Shown: in pieces, positions 21,698-33,234 of the stretch
How the letters are laid out: each line of letters opens with the position of its first letter
Position numbering within the stretch: position 1 is the first letter of the stretch
Origin: Pyrrhosoma nymphula
Taxonomy: Eukaryota; Arthropoda; Insecta; Odonata; Coenagrionidae
Length of the DNA: 64,000 nucleotides
Assembly (NCBI GenBank): GCA_963573305.1
Contig: OY754333.1
Location: 13,600,599 to 13,664,598, forward strand
Direction of reading: 5' to 3'
Translations under genes and position numbers: made by a program
Notes under the pieces: model-generated
The model's database searches: none
Seen by the model: only the letters and a program-made list of their open reading frames with translations
What the model was told of the DNA's origin: nothing

Positions 21698-23172
21698 AAC
21701 GTTGCTATGGTGGCGCCAAATGCATTCTGTTGTTGACTGTTTCTTTTTTCGGGATTCATTCCGCGATTTTATAATTGCAATATAATTCTGTTGTTTGTCG
21801 TCCTGTTTGTTTTATGTAGACATTTTTAGTATATTGCGTTGGTCCAAGGTGACATTGTAACTACCAGTTCAGGCATTTGAACCCGTAACGCCATCGCTGT
21901 AGGGGTCGCGCCCAATTGCCGTGCAATACCAGCCACGGGTGGGTTTCTTGGTTGAGGATCCCAAGCCTGCAATTTGGTTTCTTCGACAAGGTTCCAAATC
22001 CTTGTGTGGGTATCTGTCTGGTTCCAAAGCCAAAGCTCGTATGGTTTTTTTTAAGACTTGTGTAAGGAGACTATACTAGAGCCTTGGATTAAGTCATGGC
22101 CGTGTGGTCGTTCTGTACTGAGTGACTTCGAGTTTTTTAACTAGTGAGTGATTCCATGTATTAATTTCTTGGATCCTTCAAATTTCATCTTAATGAATCC
22201 GTTATTCCACTAGAGGTGCTTCTAGAATAGTGACAGCTGTTACTGGTATCGACCAACTCTTGGGGGCCAAAGTTAATAATTGAACTTTCGTCGATTTATC
22301 GGTTTCTTTAATTTTTGTTTTTATATCTTCGATTAAATAATATTCTAAGCACCTATTTTAAGTGCCTATTTTGAAATTTTTAGTGCCTATTTAGGCTGCC
22401 TATTTCTTCATTTTTAGTGCCTAAATGTCCTCAGATAAGTAATGAGTTAAACTGTTGATTTTAACGGATGAACACTGAACTGTACCTACGCATAAATGCG
22501 TCAAATTCTTGTTTAATCACAGTAATATTGCATTTATATTCGTACTATGTGACAATATAGGTTTCAACTAATTAATGCCAAATAACTCTTATCGAGATCC
22601 TCAAACTATCACGGAATTGCCATTTAATAATCATAGTTCTCGAAGTTACATTTATTCACGGAAGTGACTAGGTTTATACGACTTTCTATACGGCGGTACT
22701 CCAAAATCGGGTGCGAGAATATGCGCGTACATTCATAGGGTACCTAGTCATGCGAAACGGGTATAATGATGTTAGGAAGATAGGGAATGTAACAAGATAT
22801 GATGTTATAACGTACTTATAGTACATGCGCGTAATTGCTCTTTCATCGTGTTTAATTGCAAATTATGATATTATTTGAGAGAGCATGGAAGTCAGTGGAG
22901 TGGTAATACGATATGAATCGAAAATTATTTCACAAAAACTATTTTTAAACATTCCTTCATGGTTCATATATCATTACTTCAAAAACAGTGCAGCCGAAAT
23001 TCATCTACGTTGAACATTCTATGAATTATTCCAATGAATGTTCAATGAACTATCTGTGTGTGCCATTTGAACGTTCATAGAATGTCCTTCTTGAATGATC
23101 TTTGAACGTTTAAATAGTCTTCACTGAACGTTCATTGAACATCATTTGGACAATTAATTCCCCACTGGGAGA

Positions 23173-23525
23173 ATATAAAATGTGCGAACTCTAGACATCC
23201 GGCACCGATGCAGGGCTCCAGGTCGTAACACTTAGTATGTACATCGCAGCGTCTTCTACTAAACCAAGATTTTCAATAAAATGTTTTAAGTGAGTGGTTT
23301 TAATGAAAGAATAAAAATTTGACATGAGATAAGTTCTTATCGCTAGTCCTCTGCGTAACGCGAGGTCATTAATAGCAGTGATGTTCCGCCCAATTCATTT
23401 TGAAACGCAAATGCGACCAGGGACAAAAGAGACTATTCTTCCCTTGCTATTTGTGCTACATTACTGTAACTAGTGTAAAGTGAGCCATTAAAATATCCCA
23501 GCAAAAATATTTGCCAGGATTATCA
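23173..23525. other. Unassigned stretch
   Basis: Nothing recognised. Confidence 0.55.
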
Positions 23526-23930
23526 CTACTCTTGGTGCAGAAACGTGGACTCCGTGGAAGGAGAATAGGCTGCAGGCCTTTGAGATGTGCGTCTGCAGGA
23601 GAAAGTGCAGTGGACGGAAAGGCTTGTGAAGTGCTTGATAAGATGGATGAGAGAAAACGTTTGGATGAGATTAGGAGAGTTTAAAGTGAGTGTTTGAACA
23701 GGTATTAAGAGGTAAGGGTTGCTAAAGGATTCCAAAGAGGCAGGATGTTGAACAAGCGAATAGGTTGAATGGACGGGATGAAGAGAGGTAGAACGAATTC
23801 TGAGATGATAGAGATATTTTATAAAGATATTGGGACCTTCGCTGGTACAAATGTTGAGGGTAACTGCTCTCTTTCATTTTAGTCAACCCTAACCGGTAGA
23901 TTACCCAATTCAATCATTGGTACTCTGTAG
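23526..23930 (+). mobile_element. LINE relic, 3' end of a non-LTR retrotransposon
   Basis: Plus-strand translation begins LGAETWTPWKENRLQAFEM and then CVCRRKC, which matches the region after the RT domain of many insect LINEs (a YGAETW motif, then a RRLEAFEMW-like string). It then breaks down into stops. The end TAACCGGTAGATTACCC is shared with the end of the relic at 45200-46117 (TAACCGGTAGATTACTC), so both belong to one family. It is 5'-truncated and inactive. Confidence 0.75.
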
Positions 23931-25589
23931 TTATCAAAATTATCGTCACTTTTACCAGACTCTAATTCGACCTACATCTACCCACATTTTCCCATCTCAA
24001 ACGTCATCTGGAAATTTGCCTCATCACTATGGATAACAAAATATATCTGGTGAAATGGAGGAGATTATGGATAATCGCTCCTTGTTTTTCTTTCAAGCGA
24101 AGAAAAAAATACAAATTGCTTCATGAAAATCCTAGTCTAGGAATGTATGTTTTTCACGATTCACATCATCATTCTCTCGCTACTCGATGTGCCTAAACGA
24201 ACTATATTTACTAAAAATCGAAGTAAATGTCGCATTTAAGATACAAAGAGGAAAAACAGCAAGCGAGTATTAGCAAACCTTTGCACGAACGATGAAAAGG
24301 AACCTGGGATGAGGCAGGAAGAGCCTGGCGGTTTAAGAAGGATAAGAAGAAATTTACAAAACAAACTAAGACAAAGAAGGGGGAAACATTAACTGAGTTA
24401 GGAGTGGACGGAAGACAAACGGAAAGAGGACAAAATGCAAAAAGTGAAAATAAACCGAACGTGTAGAACCTGTAATAAGCGACAGACTTGACGTAAAACC
24501 AGAGAGAGAAAATGAAAAGCCATTTCATTGAATTATAATTAGCAAAAAGTGTACCTGTAACCTGCTGCTGTATAAAACATGCTGAGGAGCAAATGAGAGG
24601 AACAGGTAATAAATTATTATTTATCTGTTGACTTTAAAGAATACCTACGACTTAAAATTAAAACGCATTTAGCATGTACTGAGAAATTCAAAATCATACC
24701 CGGTTGTTTTAAATTTAAAGGACATCTTTCACATGCAGGGAGAATTATGAATATATGGAGAGTATAAAAACGTTTAACTACTACTGAGGAGAAAAAAAAT
24801 AATTTTTTCATCGTACAAACTGGTAAATATGCTGAAAAATTGCAGGTACTCTAATTACAGACCACTAAATGTAGAGCACTTTCCAGTGTGCAATTAACGT
24901 TAATGTTATTTTTATGAAATTCGAAAAAGCTACAAAGATTATAATCACAGTACCTAATTAGCTTTGAATTAAAACACATGGCGTTTCAGTGTTTGTTTCG
25001 TGATAAAATAAATAACTAAATCATAAACGGATCAAAAATCAGTTATCATGCCGCTGCTAAAATGAAAAAAGTATTTTTAAAGCACGCTAATGTAAATGCA
25101 TCATTTCTGTGTCACAAAATGCTTCATTAAATAAACATCATCAATTTTTGTTTAGGTATTCCTTAGCCGTTAAGGATTCATATTTAAAAATTTAACCATT
25201 AAAACAGTAATGATGATATTTCATCTCACTTTGATAGCTTATCCCATATTTGATTTTTTAAATTGCAACGACATGCCTTCAAAATATTTGAATGAAATAG
25301 ATCAATTTATCGTGAGTACCGCCACTCAAATAGAGATAGAAGGAAATGGAAACATCATACTCCTTATAACGATCCCTTTCGTCATTGATGTACAGTTACC
25401 ACTTAAATAATGGGACAAAATACATCCAATTGGTCCCGTATTCTTGTTTTGCTTGTTGGGCATCCTTTTCTTTGTTGTCAAGCCACATTTCTTAATCACC
25501 CGTTCCCTTATAAAATGGCTTTGCCGAAATTTTGTTAAAAATTTGCGAATGGAACCAATAAGCTTAGAGCGTATCTCGAAGAGCACTCA
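23931..25589. other. Unassigned AT-rich stretch
   Basis: A 105-codon minus-strand frame (24211-24528) reads as hydrophobic Phe/Leu/Ser-rich sequence typical of AT-rich antisense noise. No gene recognised. Confidence 0.55.
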
Positions 25590-26320
25590 TTTGACGCGGG
25601 GAAGGACCATAAGGAATTCCGCTATGTGAGAAAACAAGAGATGGCGGAAGGGATACGGAGTGGTATGAGAGGCGGAAGCGGAGTCGCTCGTGGGATTAAG
25701 GGCAAGGGAGCGGAACGGGAGACGCAAAATAACAGGGAAGCAAAGGATAGGATGGAGAGAGGCAATGTTGGAAGGCAAGAGGGAAGGAGGAATGAGATCG
25801 CCAAGGTATCAACAAGATTGCCCACTTGGAGAAGCCCTCACTGCGAGGAGGGACACAATGGTGAGGGTAGGGTGGGGTAGGTTGCACGTGCGTCGGTCGG
25901 ACCACGTGAAGTCGACGTCACAAATGGCACGTATTCTCACGGACTGCGTTTCTCCCCGGTGGGGGTTGGATCAGCAAAGACCGACACGGGGAGAAGACGT
26001 TATCTTTCCTAAGGAAGAGATGGAGGAGGAAGAAGAAAGAAGCAAGAGAGAACGACACAAGGACGAGGGAAGGAGCAGGAATGGGGGAGAATAAGCAAGA
26101 ACGCAAGAAATCGAATCATTTAGATGCAAATTAAGAGGAAGGGGAAGCTAGGTAGGCTGAGGGGACGATGCGGGGGTTGAGCCGGAGAAGCGTGTGGACA
26201 TCTGAAATGGGACGACACCATCGGGGCGCCACCTCAAGCGAAACAATCGGACCTTCCATCATCAGTCACGACTTCCGCGCAGCATGAGCTTCAACCTTGT
26301 CACCGGGCCAACTTTAATTT
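25590..26320. other. GC-rich, purine-skewed block
   Basis: Purine-rich on the plus strand from 25620 to 25800 and again 26010-26160, with CpG-rich sequence between. Up to four overlapping frames on both strands read as Arg/Glu/Gly or Pro/Leu/Ser low-complexity sequence. It may be regulatory; no coding gene is supported. Confidence 0.35.
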
Positions 26321-26389
26321 ACAGTGATCGCGAAATGAACATTTTATTAAGCACTTTTACGACAAAACAATTGTAATAAAAGCATCAAG

Positions 26390-26560
26390 TGCGCGATATT
26401 CCACATAGGAAAAATCATTCGCCTTGACCGGGATCCCGGTCAAGGCGAATGATATTTCCTCTACGTGGAATATCGCACTCATGTGCACTTGGCAGGTAAC
26501 TCCGTAAAAGATAATACCGTGGCTAGTCCCGGTGGTATCCTCAAATTTGGGGAAAGCATC
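26390..26560. mobile_element. SINE-B with palindromic inverted duplication
   Basis: The SINE-B body runs on the plus strand from about 26433 (CCCGGTCAAGGCGAATGAT, TTCCTCTACGTGGAATATC, CCGTGGCTAGTCCCGGT). It is preceded by an inverted copy of its first about 45 bases (GCGCGATATTCCACATAGG and GCCTTGACCGG). The tRNA-like head is absent: the inverted copy joins exactly at the GATC following box B. Pairing is perfect for 40 bases (26414-26453) and imperfect to about 26390-26478. Confidence 0.85.
26414..26453. repeat. 40-bp perfect palindrome centred on GATC
   Basis: Arms GAATGAT-side to CCGG are exact complements with no spacer (centre CCGGGATCCCGG). Spacer-less palindromes of this length are unstable in many hosts and indicate a recent fold-back event within SINE-B. 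Confidence 0.92.
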
Positions 26561-27779
26561 AAGGCTTGGATATTCGGCAAATTCAGCATTTACTGCTCAT
26601 AAGTTGCTGATCTGAAAATTTTAAATCGTGTGAGTTTCATGGTGATACAAAGGATATTTTTTAACCTCGCATTATATCGATAGAACTGAAGAACTGATAG
26701 GAACGACAAAATAAAAGAGATGCACAGATGAACACTGAATCCAAAAACTCCCTCTTCTCAAGCAGGCTTCATGTCTACAAAAAAACAGGGTACTACCCTT
26801 CCAGACAATACATATTTCAATGCTCGTCTTCTCCCTCGTTAAATTCCAGTTCACTACTCCGTCTAGTTTTGCATGGTTTGCATACCAACTTCCCTGCCAC
26901 ACGTCCCTACAGCGGCTCTCAGTTAATTCTGTAGGATAATAAGTATCCAGTAGCAATTACCTCAAGAATATTGCAATCGCGAGTAATGGTAAGTTTTAAT
27001 TAAAGATTAATCCAAGTTGACAATGAAAACAAAGTATTTTGGATTCAAATGCACGAATTTTGGTTAACCTGGTGACCATTAAGAGGGAGAGTCACAATAT
27101 CGTAAATGCGCTCGTTAAATCAATAGAAATTATCAATAAAATCAAAGGAATTACAATTCCAATGCAGACAGAAGAGTCCAAATTTCCTTTTATTTCATTG
27201 ACAATTTGGATTAATATTAAAGTTATTAATTAGATAAGAGGATCAATAGAATTGGTTATCTGTACCATTTAGAGAGATGGTAGGCTGCTATAGGTGGGAG
27301 CCATCAATTTCTGTGAAGTAGGGGTGATAAAAAAAACCGTGAAGATGTCTTCGCAATTAGAGCCCTAATTATGACACTGGATCAGCATTCATTTCCTTGA
27401 ACTCTCAACAAAATGTTCCATTATATTCCACAATTGATCCCATTAGATGGCACTTACATAATTATCAAAGTTACATTAAACTCTTTGTATTTTTATTAAC
27501 CTAAAATCATTACTACTATTATGTCATTAAATATTTATAACCAAACGTTTTAGGCTCAACATTGAGGAAATAAAGGTTATAAAAGAAAGAAAACGCTTAG
27601 TATTTTCACACGATTCTAATTCATCGAGCGCGGTTTCAACGCATGCGTGTGGAAATGCTATTTCTTCAACATTTGTTTCTTCATCCTGCTGAATGATATT
27701 GAAAACGGGAACGATACTTTCGACCCCCATGAAAGGGCCAATACAGCAGGCTGGACGTTCCATTCACTTTCATCGATCA
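26561..27779. other. Unassigned AT-rich stretch
   Basis: Small frames only (for example 94 codons on the minus strand, 26672-26956), none recognisable. Confidence 0.55.
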
Positions 27780-28750
27780 CCACTTTCGTGGGCGGAGCCT
27801 TGGACGCAAGATGAGGGGGTGGGGTGGGTCGGGGGGTAAAGGGGGGTTCAAGTGTTCCGGCGGAGAAGAAGAAAGTGAAGAAGAAGGAGAAAAACAAGAT
27901 GAGTGCGTGTGGGTGTCATTTTTGCGTGTGCGGGAACGCTGGAAGGAAGGAAGGAAGGAGAAGATCGACTCCGGGAGGAAGGGGGAAGAACTCCGGAGAA
28001 GGGCCGAGGAGTCCCCGGAAATGAGTTGGAACCGGAGAAAGCATGGGAGGGTGACAAATACGCATCGCGAGACGAGCTAAGGGAACTGAATGTGGGCGGG
28101 GGGGGGGAAGGTAGGGGTAAGGAGGGAGGGGAACAGAAAGAGGAACGCCCCATGAGATGAAACTCGAGAGTCAAGAAATTGAGGAATGAGAAGGAATTTT
28201 CTTATTGGAGAGGCGAGTTGCGTAAATGGTCGAGGGAGAAGGAGTATTGAGTGGGAAGGAGGAAGTGAGGAAGGGCTCGCAAGGAAACGCAATGTAAGGA
28301 GATGGAAAGAGAAAGAAGCGAAGCTGGCCGGAAAAGAGAAGAGGAGTTGCTTCTTGCTCCAATTTTTTCTGCACAGAACTATGGGGGCAGCAGTGGCCAG
28401 AGCAGTCTTCAAGGAGGAAGAACGACGAGGAACTGAGTGGGACGAAAAGGAAATTGGTACGGTTACCCGTATATATATACATATAAAAAAAGGAGAGCGA
28501 GTCTTCCCATTTCCCTCTTGACGAGCTCAAACAAATTGAGACGCGGGTTTTCGTCGCAAAGGCGGGGATGACGAGATGAGGGCAGGGCGTTTCCAACGTC
28601 TGCCCCCTTCTTTTTCCAGCCCTGTCCCCCAACTCCTTCTACTACCAATTTTCCCTGGTAGGTTCCATTACGTTCCGGCACGATCTCCACGCACACACCC
28701 CCTGCCCTCACCTCCTGCTACTTTCTCCGTTTTGATTAAACGGCCATAAG
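27780..28750. other. GC-rich purine-skewed block with G-runs
   Basis: The plus strand is dominated by GGAAG, GAAGA and GGGG from 27810 to 28370, with CpG interspersed. There is a (GGAA)n tract at about 27940-27958. Frames of 80-150 codons occur on both strands and are mutual shadows of low-complexity sequence. It could form triplex or G-quadruplex structures. It is the longest of the GC-rich blocks. Confidence 0.4.
27815..27846 (+). other. Canonical G-quadruplex motif
   Basis: Five G-runs of 5, 4, 3, 6 and 6 bases separated by loops of one to four bases (T, T, TC, TAAA) fit the G3+ N1-7 rule with room to spare. A second G-rich run cluster lies at 28093-28131. Confidence 0.75.
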
Positions 28751-29126
28751 GAATGAGAGCATGGGTGCCACGGATTCATTGCATTTCTTTGTAATCCCTC
28801 ACGTCGTTGAGAACTACCAAGATTGCCGTTAAAAATGTGTCGATTCCACAAGCAAGATGCGTCGCCGTAAAAAAAAATACATAAAGACTGCCAAAGAGTG
28901 GTGAGGTGTGGTGCGACGAAGATGGTTCATCATTATCTTTTCATTCTCCTAAGAATGCCGATCGGAGGCTATTGCCTTGCCTTTCATTGCATCGCTTTCT
29001 GTGAGGTACACTAGACTTCTACTAGTCAGAAGTTCATTCTAAGATGATTATATAGTATACTTCTCACGAGGTTTAAGATTCAGCGTTGATTCAGCTCGGA
29101 AGCTCCATATGTTAGCTTTTATTAAC
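28751..29126. other. Unassigned stretch
   Basis: Nothing recognised. Confidence 0.55.
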
Positions 29127-29314
29127 TTTTATTTATTTATTTCCACATCCCCGAAAAAAGCACGAACGGCCTTTTACATCGGGTGTTTAAACATATAACA
29201 ATGGACGAACGCAAACACCCGTGTCCTGAGTGGTGAAAAATCCACTCAGGCGGGAGTCGAACCCGCGACCCTCAGTATAGCAGGCGAGGACTTTACCCCG
29301 TCGCCACTGGGTCG
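29127..29314 (-). mobile_element. SINE-A copy, well preserved
   Basis: On the minus strand: tRNA-like head with GTGGCGACGGGGTAAAG and GTCCTCGCC, box B GGTTCGACTCC, then CCACTCAGGACACGGGTG, ACATCGGGTGT-side body with AAAAGGCCGTTCGTGC and GGGGATGTGGA, ending in an A/T tail (AAATAAATAAAA). It is close to identical to 50088-50293 over most of its length, so the family was recently active. No protein; it would depend on LINE enzymes for movement. Confidence 0.88.
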
Positions 29315-29798
29315 AAAAAAGAGATTCTTAACATTCCACGGTGGTACGTTAAAATGAAATCTGTTTTGATAATAATTAGAGATGGTACAACAATTACCCA
29401 AAAACCCTGATACCCACAACACTCAGGTATGGATTATCGATCGGGTGTTGGAAAATTTAACGTAGTAGGTTTAGGGATAATAAGCACATCGATGAAATAA
29501 CATTTTTCACCAAAAAACGAGGATTTCAATTTCAAATACAATATTTCCATTGCTAATTAACAGAATACAGGATTTATATTAGTCGGCAGGAAAAAGTATT
29601 TAGTTTCTTAAATTCGTTATAATAAATTATTAATCACGAGCAGAATGATTATTCGGTAACCATTTTTTTCTTCATTTTTTCAAATTAATAAAATCTTCAA
29701 ATCCTCAAATAACGACGTGAACCGGTGAAATCCTGATCACATGGCAACGAGCAATAGCAAGTAAACAATAAATAAATTTGCAGGAGGATGACTAATTT

Positions 29799-29935
29799 TT
29801 ACATATGTAATTAGCTGTGCTTACCTGTTATTTACATATGTAAAATTTTGCATATGTACAAGTAAAATTACATTTTACATGTGTAAAATGTTAGCCGTAA
29901 ATATTTACATATTTACGGCTAAAATTTTGGTAGTC
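29799..29935. repeat. Cluster of TTACATATGTAA-type palindromes
   Basis: TTACATATGTAA (or near variants TTACATGTGTAA, GCATATGTAC) occurs at least four times in 130 bases. The cluster ends with a hairpin TTAGCCGTAAAT (29891-29902) and ATTTACGGCTAA (29911-29922) with an 8-base spacer. Confidence 0.75.
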
Positions 29936-31630
29936 AATTTTAGCGAATAAAAACTCATTGAAGCGAATGAAAAATGAATTGAAAAATGAAAATTTATTCT
30001 GAAGTAAATATTAATTTTTACCTGAAAATGTTTTTAATGCTAGAAATAACTTTAAAGTAAGTCTTTATACTGTTATTGTATTGATTGTCAATAAATATAA
30101 CAGTCCTCATTCTTGATACGCTTTAAAGATGCAGACATATGTTTTATGAAATGTACACAAAATTATGAAATTCGCGAATACCTGTAGAACTCGAAAGCAG
30201 TAGTGCTGTGGAAGCGTGAGCAGCTTCACATTGTTACTCAATTAGTGTAGAATATCGAGAGGATCTAATTGTGCCCATCTTTCTGTTTCACTTGTATCTG
30301 TAAAGAAAAAGATATGTTATGAATCCGTCATTTGGTGTGTGGTGACAATATTTACTGATAACAGTGTGTTGGTGATAGGTTTTTGCACCACCGTGTAATG
30401 AGTGATATCCGGTACTTCGGTTCATAACTCAAATCTCGTTTGTTTTTAATAGTTGGTGTAAGTATTTCCTACGGTTTTGTGCCTTTGGAGTTATATTTAA
30501 CTCCCATTAGATTGTTGCCATTCTTTTACACAGAGGTGTATAGTAGTTAAGAGATATGCCCAAATAAGCAACGATGAAATTGAGAAAAAAGTCTTTTGTG
30601 AAATACCACCAGACATTGAGTCAACAGATGACTCCGAGAAGAAATGTGGAATGGAAGAGATGAGGGGAAGGGAAGGTGGCCGGCGTAGTTATTATTACTC
30701 CAGCCATTACTTTTATCGCTTTCTGTGGGACACCTTTTACATTTTATTGTGAAGAGTCCAACCTCCCGGATGCATCCAAAATAAGACTCATGAGTCTCTC
30801 AACTTATATTTGACGGAGTTTGAAATTAGAGAGCTCAACTTGAGGCTCACTCATGACTGCCGAGGACGAAAAATGGTTGATTCAGATAGCGGTAATTAAA
30901 TCAATGAACTTCTATAGCCATGTGAAAGAAAAAATATTTGGTCACCAAAGCTTTTTCCATCACTTGTCATCAAAACTTTTATCGGTTGATCAATCAATAC
31001 ATATTGCTCAAACACTCATGGTTACTTAGGCAAAATAAGTAAATAATTAAAAACGAAAACATGTAGTAATTATTATTGCTAGGAACAAAATGAACACGCT
31101 GCTTATAATATTTAAATATTTGTTTCATGCATGCAATAATATAAATTATGTTTTCGATTGTTGATACTATTAGGTTAGTTCATTATTTTTAAATTTCGGA
31201 ACTGGTAAAATTTCGGAATAGTTTTTAATTTTCTTCCTATAATTTTTTTAGAAAAACCATGATACTCCATCAAATCTTCAATTTGATGCCTGTAACATGG
31301 TGTAAATAGACTGCATCAGAAATATGCAGTTTGACGAGTGTGAAAATATACGATTAATAAATAATTCGCAACATTTTGGAATTCATCAAAAATCGTAGAT
31401 CATCTCATCTCTCATCAATACACTATCATCTCAATCAATCTGCTGGAATATTATCATTAAATATGCTTAACAAATGCGCGTAAATGGTATTTCAATTACA
31501 CTTATTCCCATTAAAAGAAAAACCGGACAGTAGAAAATACGAACCTAAGATACCAATTAAAAATCGATATCTGCCTTTTGCAATGTTATAAAAAGTAAAC
31601 TTTTCATAACATAAACCATATATAAATTAC
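29936..31630. other. Unassigned AT-rich stretch
   Basis: No gene or repeat recognised. Confidence 0.55.
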
Positions 31631-31631
31631 T

Positions 31632-32090
31632 TACGTATTTCTCCAAATATAAGCCGAACTTTTTCTTCCGATTTTGGGGCCTCATTTGGGGCCTTGGCGG
31701 CTTATATTTGAGGTGCGGCTTAAATTCGATAACTTTCTTAAAAATCGTAAAAATTACTGATTAGAGAAAACCTGCCATTCAGATTCACGCGGACGCCAGC
31801 AAAACTCGCTTAAGCCACGGGAAAAGTATGAAATAACGCTGAAAAAAGTCAAATTGGTGCACAATTTATTCATATATTAATGAATAATATAGGTAACATT
31901 GTGTCACAGTTACATAGGTAATGTAAAAACAGTTATACAATTCTTTTGCCTAATACTTGTATGTAGTACGGGATGCACTAATAAAAGGTGCGGCTTAATT
32001 TCTCGTCTTAACTTTTTTCCCTGTTTGAGACCCCAAAACACGGGGTGCGGCTTATATTCGAGTGCGGCTTATATTCGCAGAAATACGGTA
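31632..32090. mobile_element. Pogo/Tigger-like MITE
   Basis: TA at 31632-31633 and 32089-32090 brackets about 455 bases. Inverted ends: CGTATTTCTCCAAATATAAG then CCG on the left, and CCGTATTTCTGCGAATATAAG then CCG read inwards from the right. The inner GTGCGGCTTA motif recurs several times at both ends. TA duplication with CCGTATTT-type ends suggests the pogo/Tigger branch of Tc1/mariner; this is a tentative match from memory of such termini. No transposase. A 109-codon frame starting at 31899 crosses the right end and is chance. Confidence 0.65.
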
Positions 32091-33063
32091 AATCTACAAG
32101 TCAGTGATGCATTTGACCCCATTTTCTCCAGTATTGTAATCTGGTTGCAAAAATCTCTTTTTCTTCTCGTGTTTAAAACTCATTGTCAGTCGTTGCCCAA
32201 GGTTCGGCAAATGCGTCAAAGATTATAGCTTCCGCCGGAGCAGCTTTGGCTATGTCGAAATTTTATCCGAGGACGCTCTACACACGTCGTGGCAAACGAA
32301 GCGAGCCGTCAAAGTGAAACGGATGAAGATATTCACCAAAGGGATGCCACGAGGGATTCCAAAGGACTTCTAATCCACGTCTCTCCAACTCACGGTGAGC
32401 GCAGCCTTACTCCCCAAATTACCTGCGGCACAAAAATGAATCCAGAAGTTTAAAACTAAAGCTATAATACATCGAGGATTACAGTATTACTTAGAGGCAT
32501 AAATTAACTCCAGATCTTGGTATCTGTGTTTTAAACTCAGCCAATAAATATTTCTCACTCTTTCATCAATTTTACCGATAATATTATTTTATTCTGTAAG
32601 TTCTAATGGGCAAGACTGGTTTGAATTTCACGCCAAAAAGCTGTTTTCACTTGTGATTGGAACAATTTCTATTCATTATTATTTCAAAACTAAACTTATT
32701 TTTTTCTCACAAGTTTATGAAATCCAGAATAAAACGATGATCCGGTTTTTGAAGGAAAACGTCTTCTTTATGTTTCCCAAAGAATATTCTTTGTTGTTTT
32801 TTACTCTGTTTATAGAAAAGCTTCGATGAGAATAATGAGCTTATTTTAGCAATCATGAGCATCCATCCAGTGAAAAGCTTCCAACAACGGAGGCATCAAT
32901 GATACCTGTTTTGAGGTCGCTCGCGAACAGTCTAAGTTACATGCCATTTAATGTCATGTAACTAGGATCTACCATTTCATTTCACTTTCTCGTCGCTGAT
33001 GGAGCAAGTCACTCACTAATGTAACTTCTATTACGATTGGTCAACATAAGATAGTCTCAGCCA
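32091..33063. other. Unassigned stretch
   Basis: 32220-32420 is slightly GC-rich; no gene seen. Confidence 0.55.
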
Positions 33064-33234
33064 CAGTTTCGGTAGCTTAACTGATTACAGCGCTCGGAAC
33101 GATACTGAGGCATCCAGGTTCGAGTCCAGGGCACGGCGAATGATTTTTCTCTGGGGAATTCCGCAGTTACGTGCACTTTCAGGCGACACTGTAAAGTTAA
33201 CACCGTGGCTATTCCCGGTATACTCAAAATTCGT
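33064..33234 (+). mobile_element. SINE-B, most complete copy
   Basis: The tRNA-like head has a good box A (GGTAGCTTAACTG, about 33071) and box B (GGTTCGAGTCC, about 33118-33128). The body follows: GGCGAATGATTTTTCTCTGG, GGAATTCCGCAGTTACGTGC, GCGACACTGTAAAG, CCGTGGCTATTCCCGGTATA. It is the only copy here with head and body in simple head-to-tail order and serves as the reference for the rearranged ones. It ends near CTCAAAATTCGTTC without a clear poly-A. Confidence 0.8.

Larger units (their letters stand above)
20200..22434. mobile_element. Inner inverted-terminus element, CTGAGGACATT ends
   Basis: CTGAGGACATTGCCTA at 20200 and its inverted counterpart TAAATGTCCTCAG ending at 22434 match over the outer 11 bases. 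Both ends then carry several TGCCTATTTT-type repeats facing inwards (20210-20240; 22340-22420). The element lies wholly inside the GTTCATTGAA-flanked region, so it is nested or is the body of the same element. Superfamily not assigned; no clear target duplication. Confidence 0.5.
19794..23172. mobile_element. DNA transposon relic with subterminal GTTCATTGAA repeats
   Basis: 19865-20000 holds two to three copies of a roughly 50-base motif containing CGTTCATTGAATGTTCAA and ATTCATTTGAGA. The reverse complement of the same motif is clustered at 23005-23150 (ATGAATGTTCAATGAAC, GAACGTTCATAGAATG). Further out, CCCAGTGG at 19793 and its complement at 23162 could be the termini, but no target duplication matches. 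Inverted subterminal repeat clusters 3.3 kb apart are typical of DNA transposons. No transposase was found between them. Outer limits are tentative. Confidence 0.5.

Noticed and set aside
21860..21960. Minus-strand tRNA-like segment with GGGTTCAAATGCC
   Set aside because: Box B match is weak (ATGCC instead of NTCC), with no second copy in the window and no clear box A.
27811..28711. Many 66-153-codon frames on both strands
   Set aside because: They follow the purine/pyrimidine skew; the same stretch is open in several frames at once.
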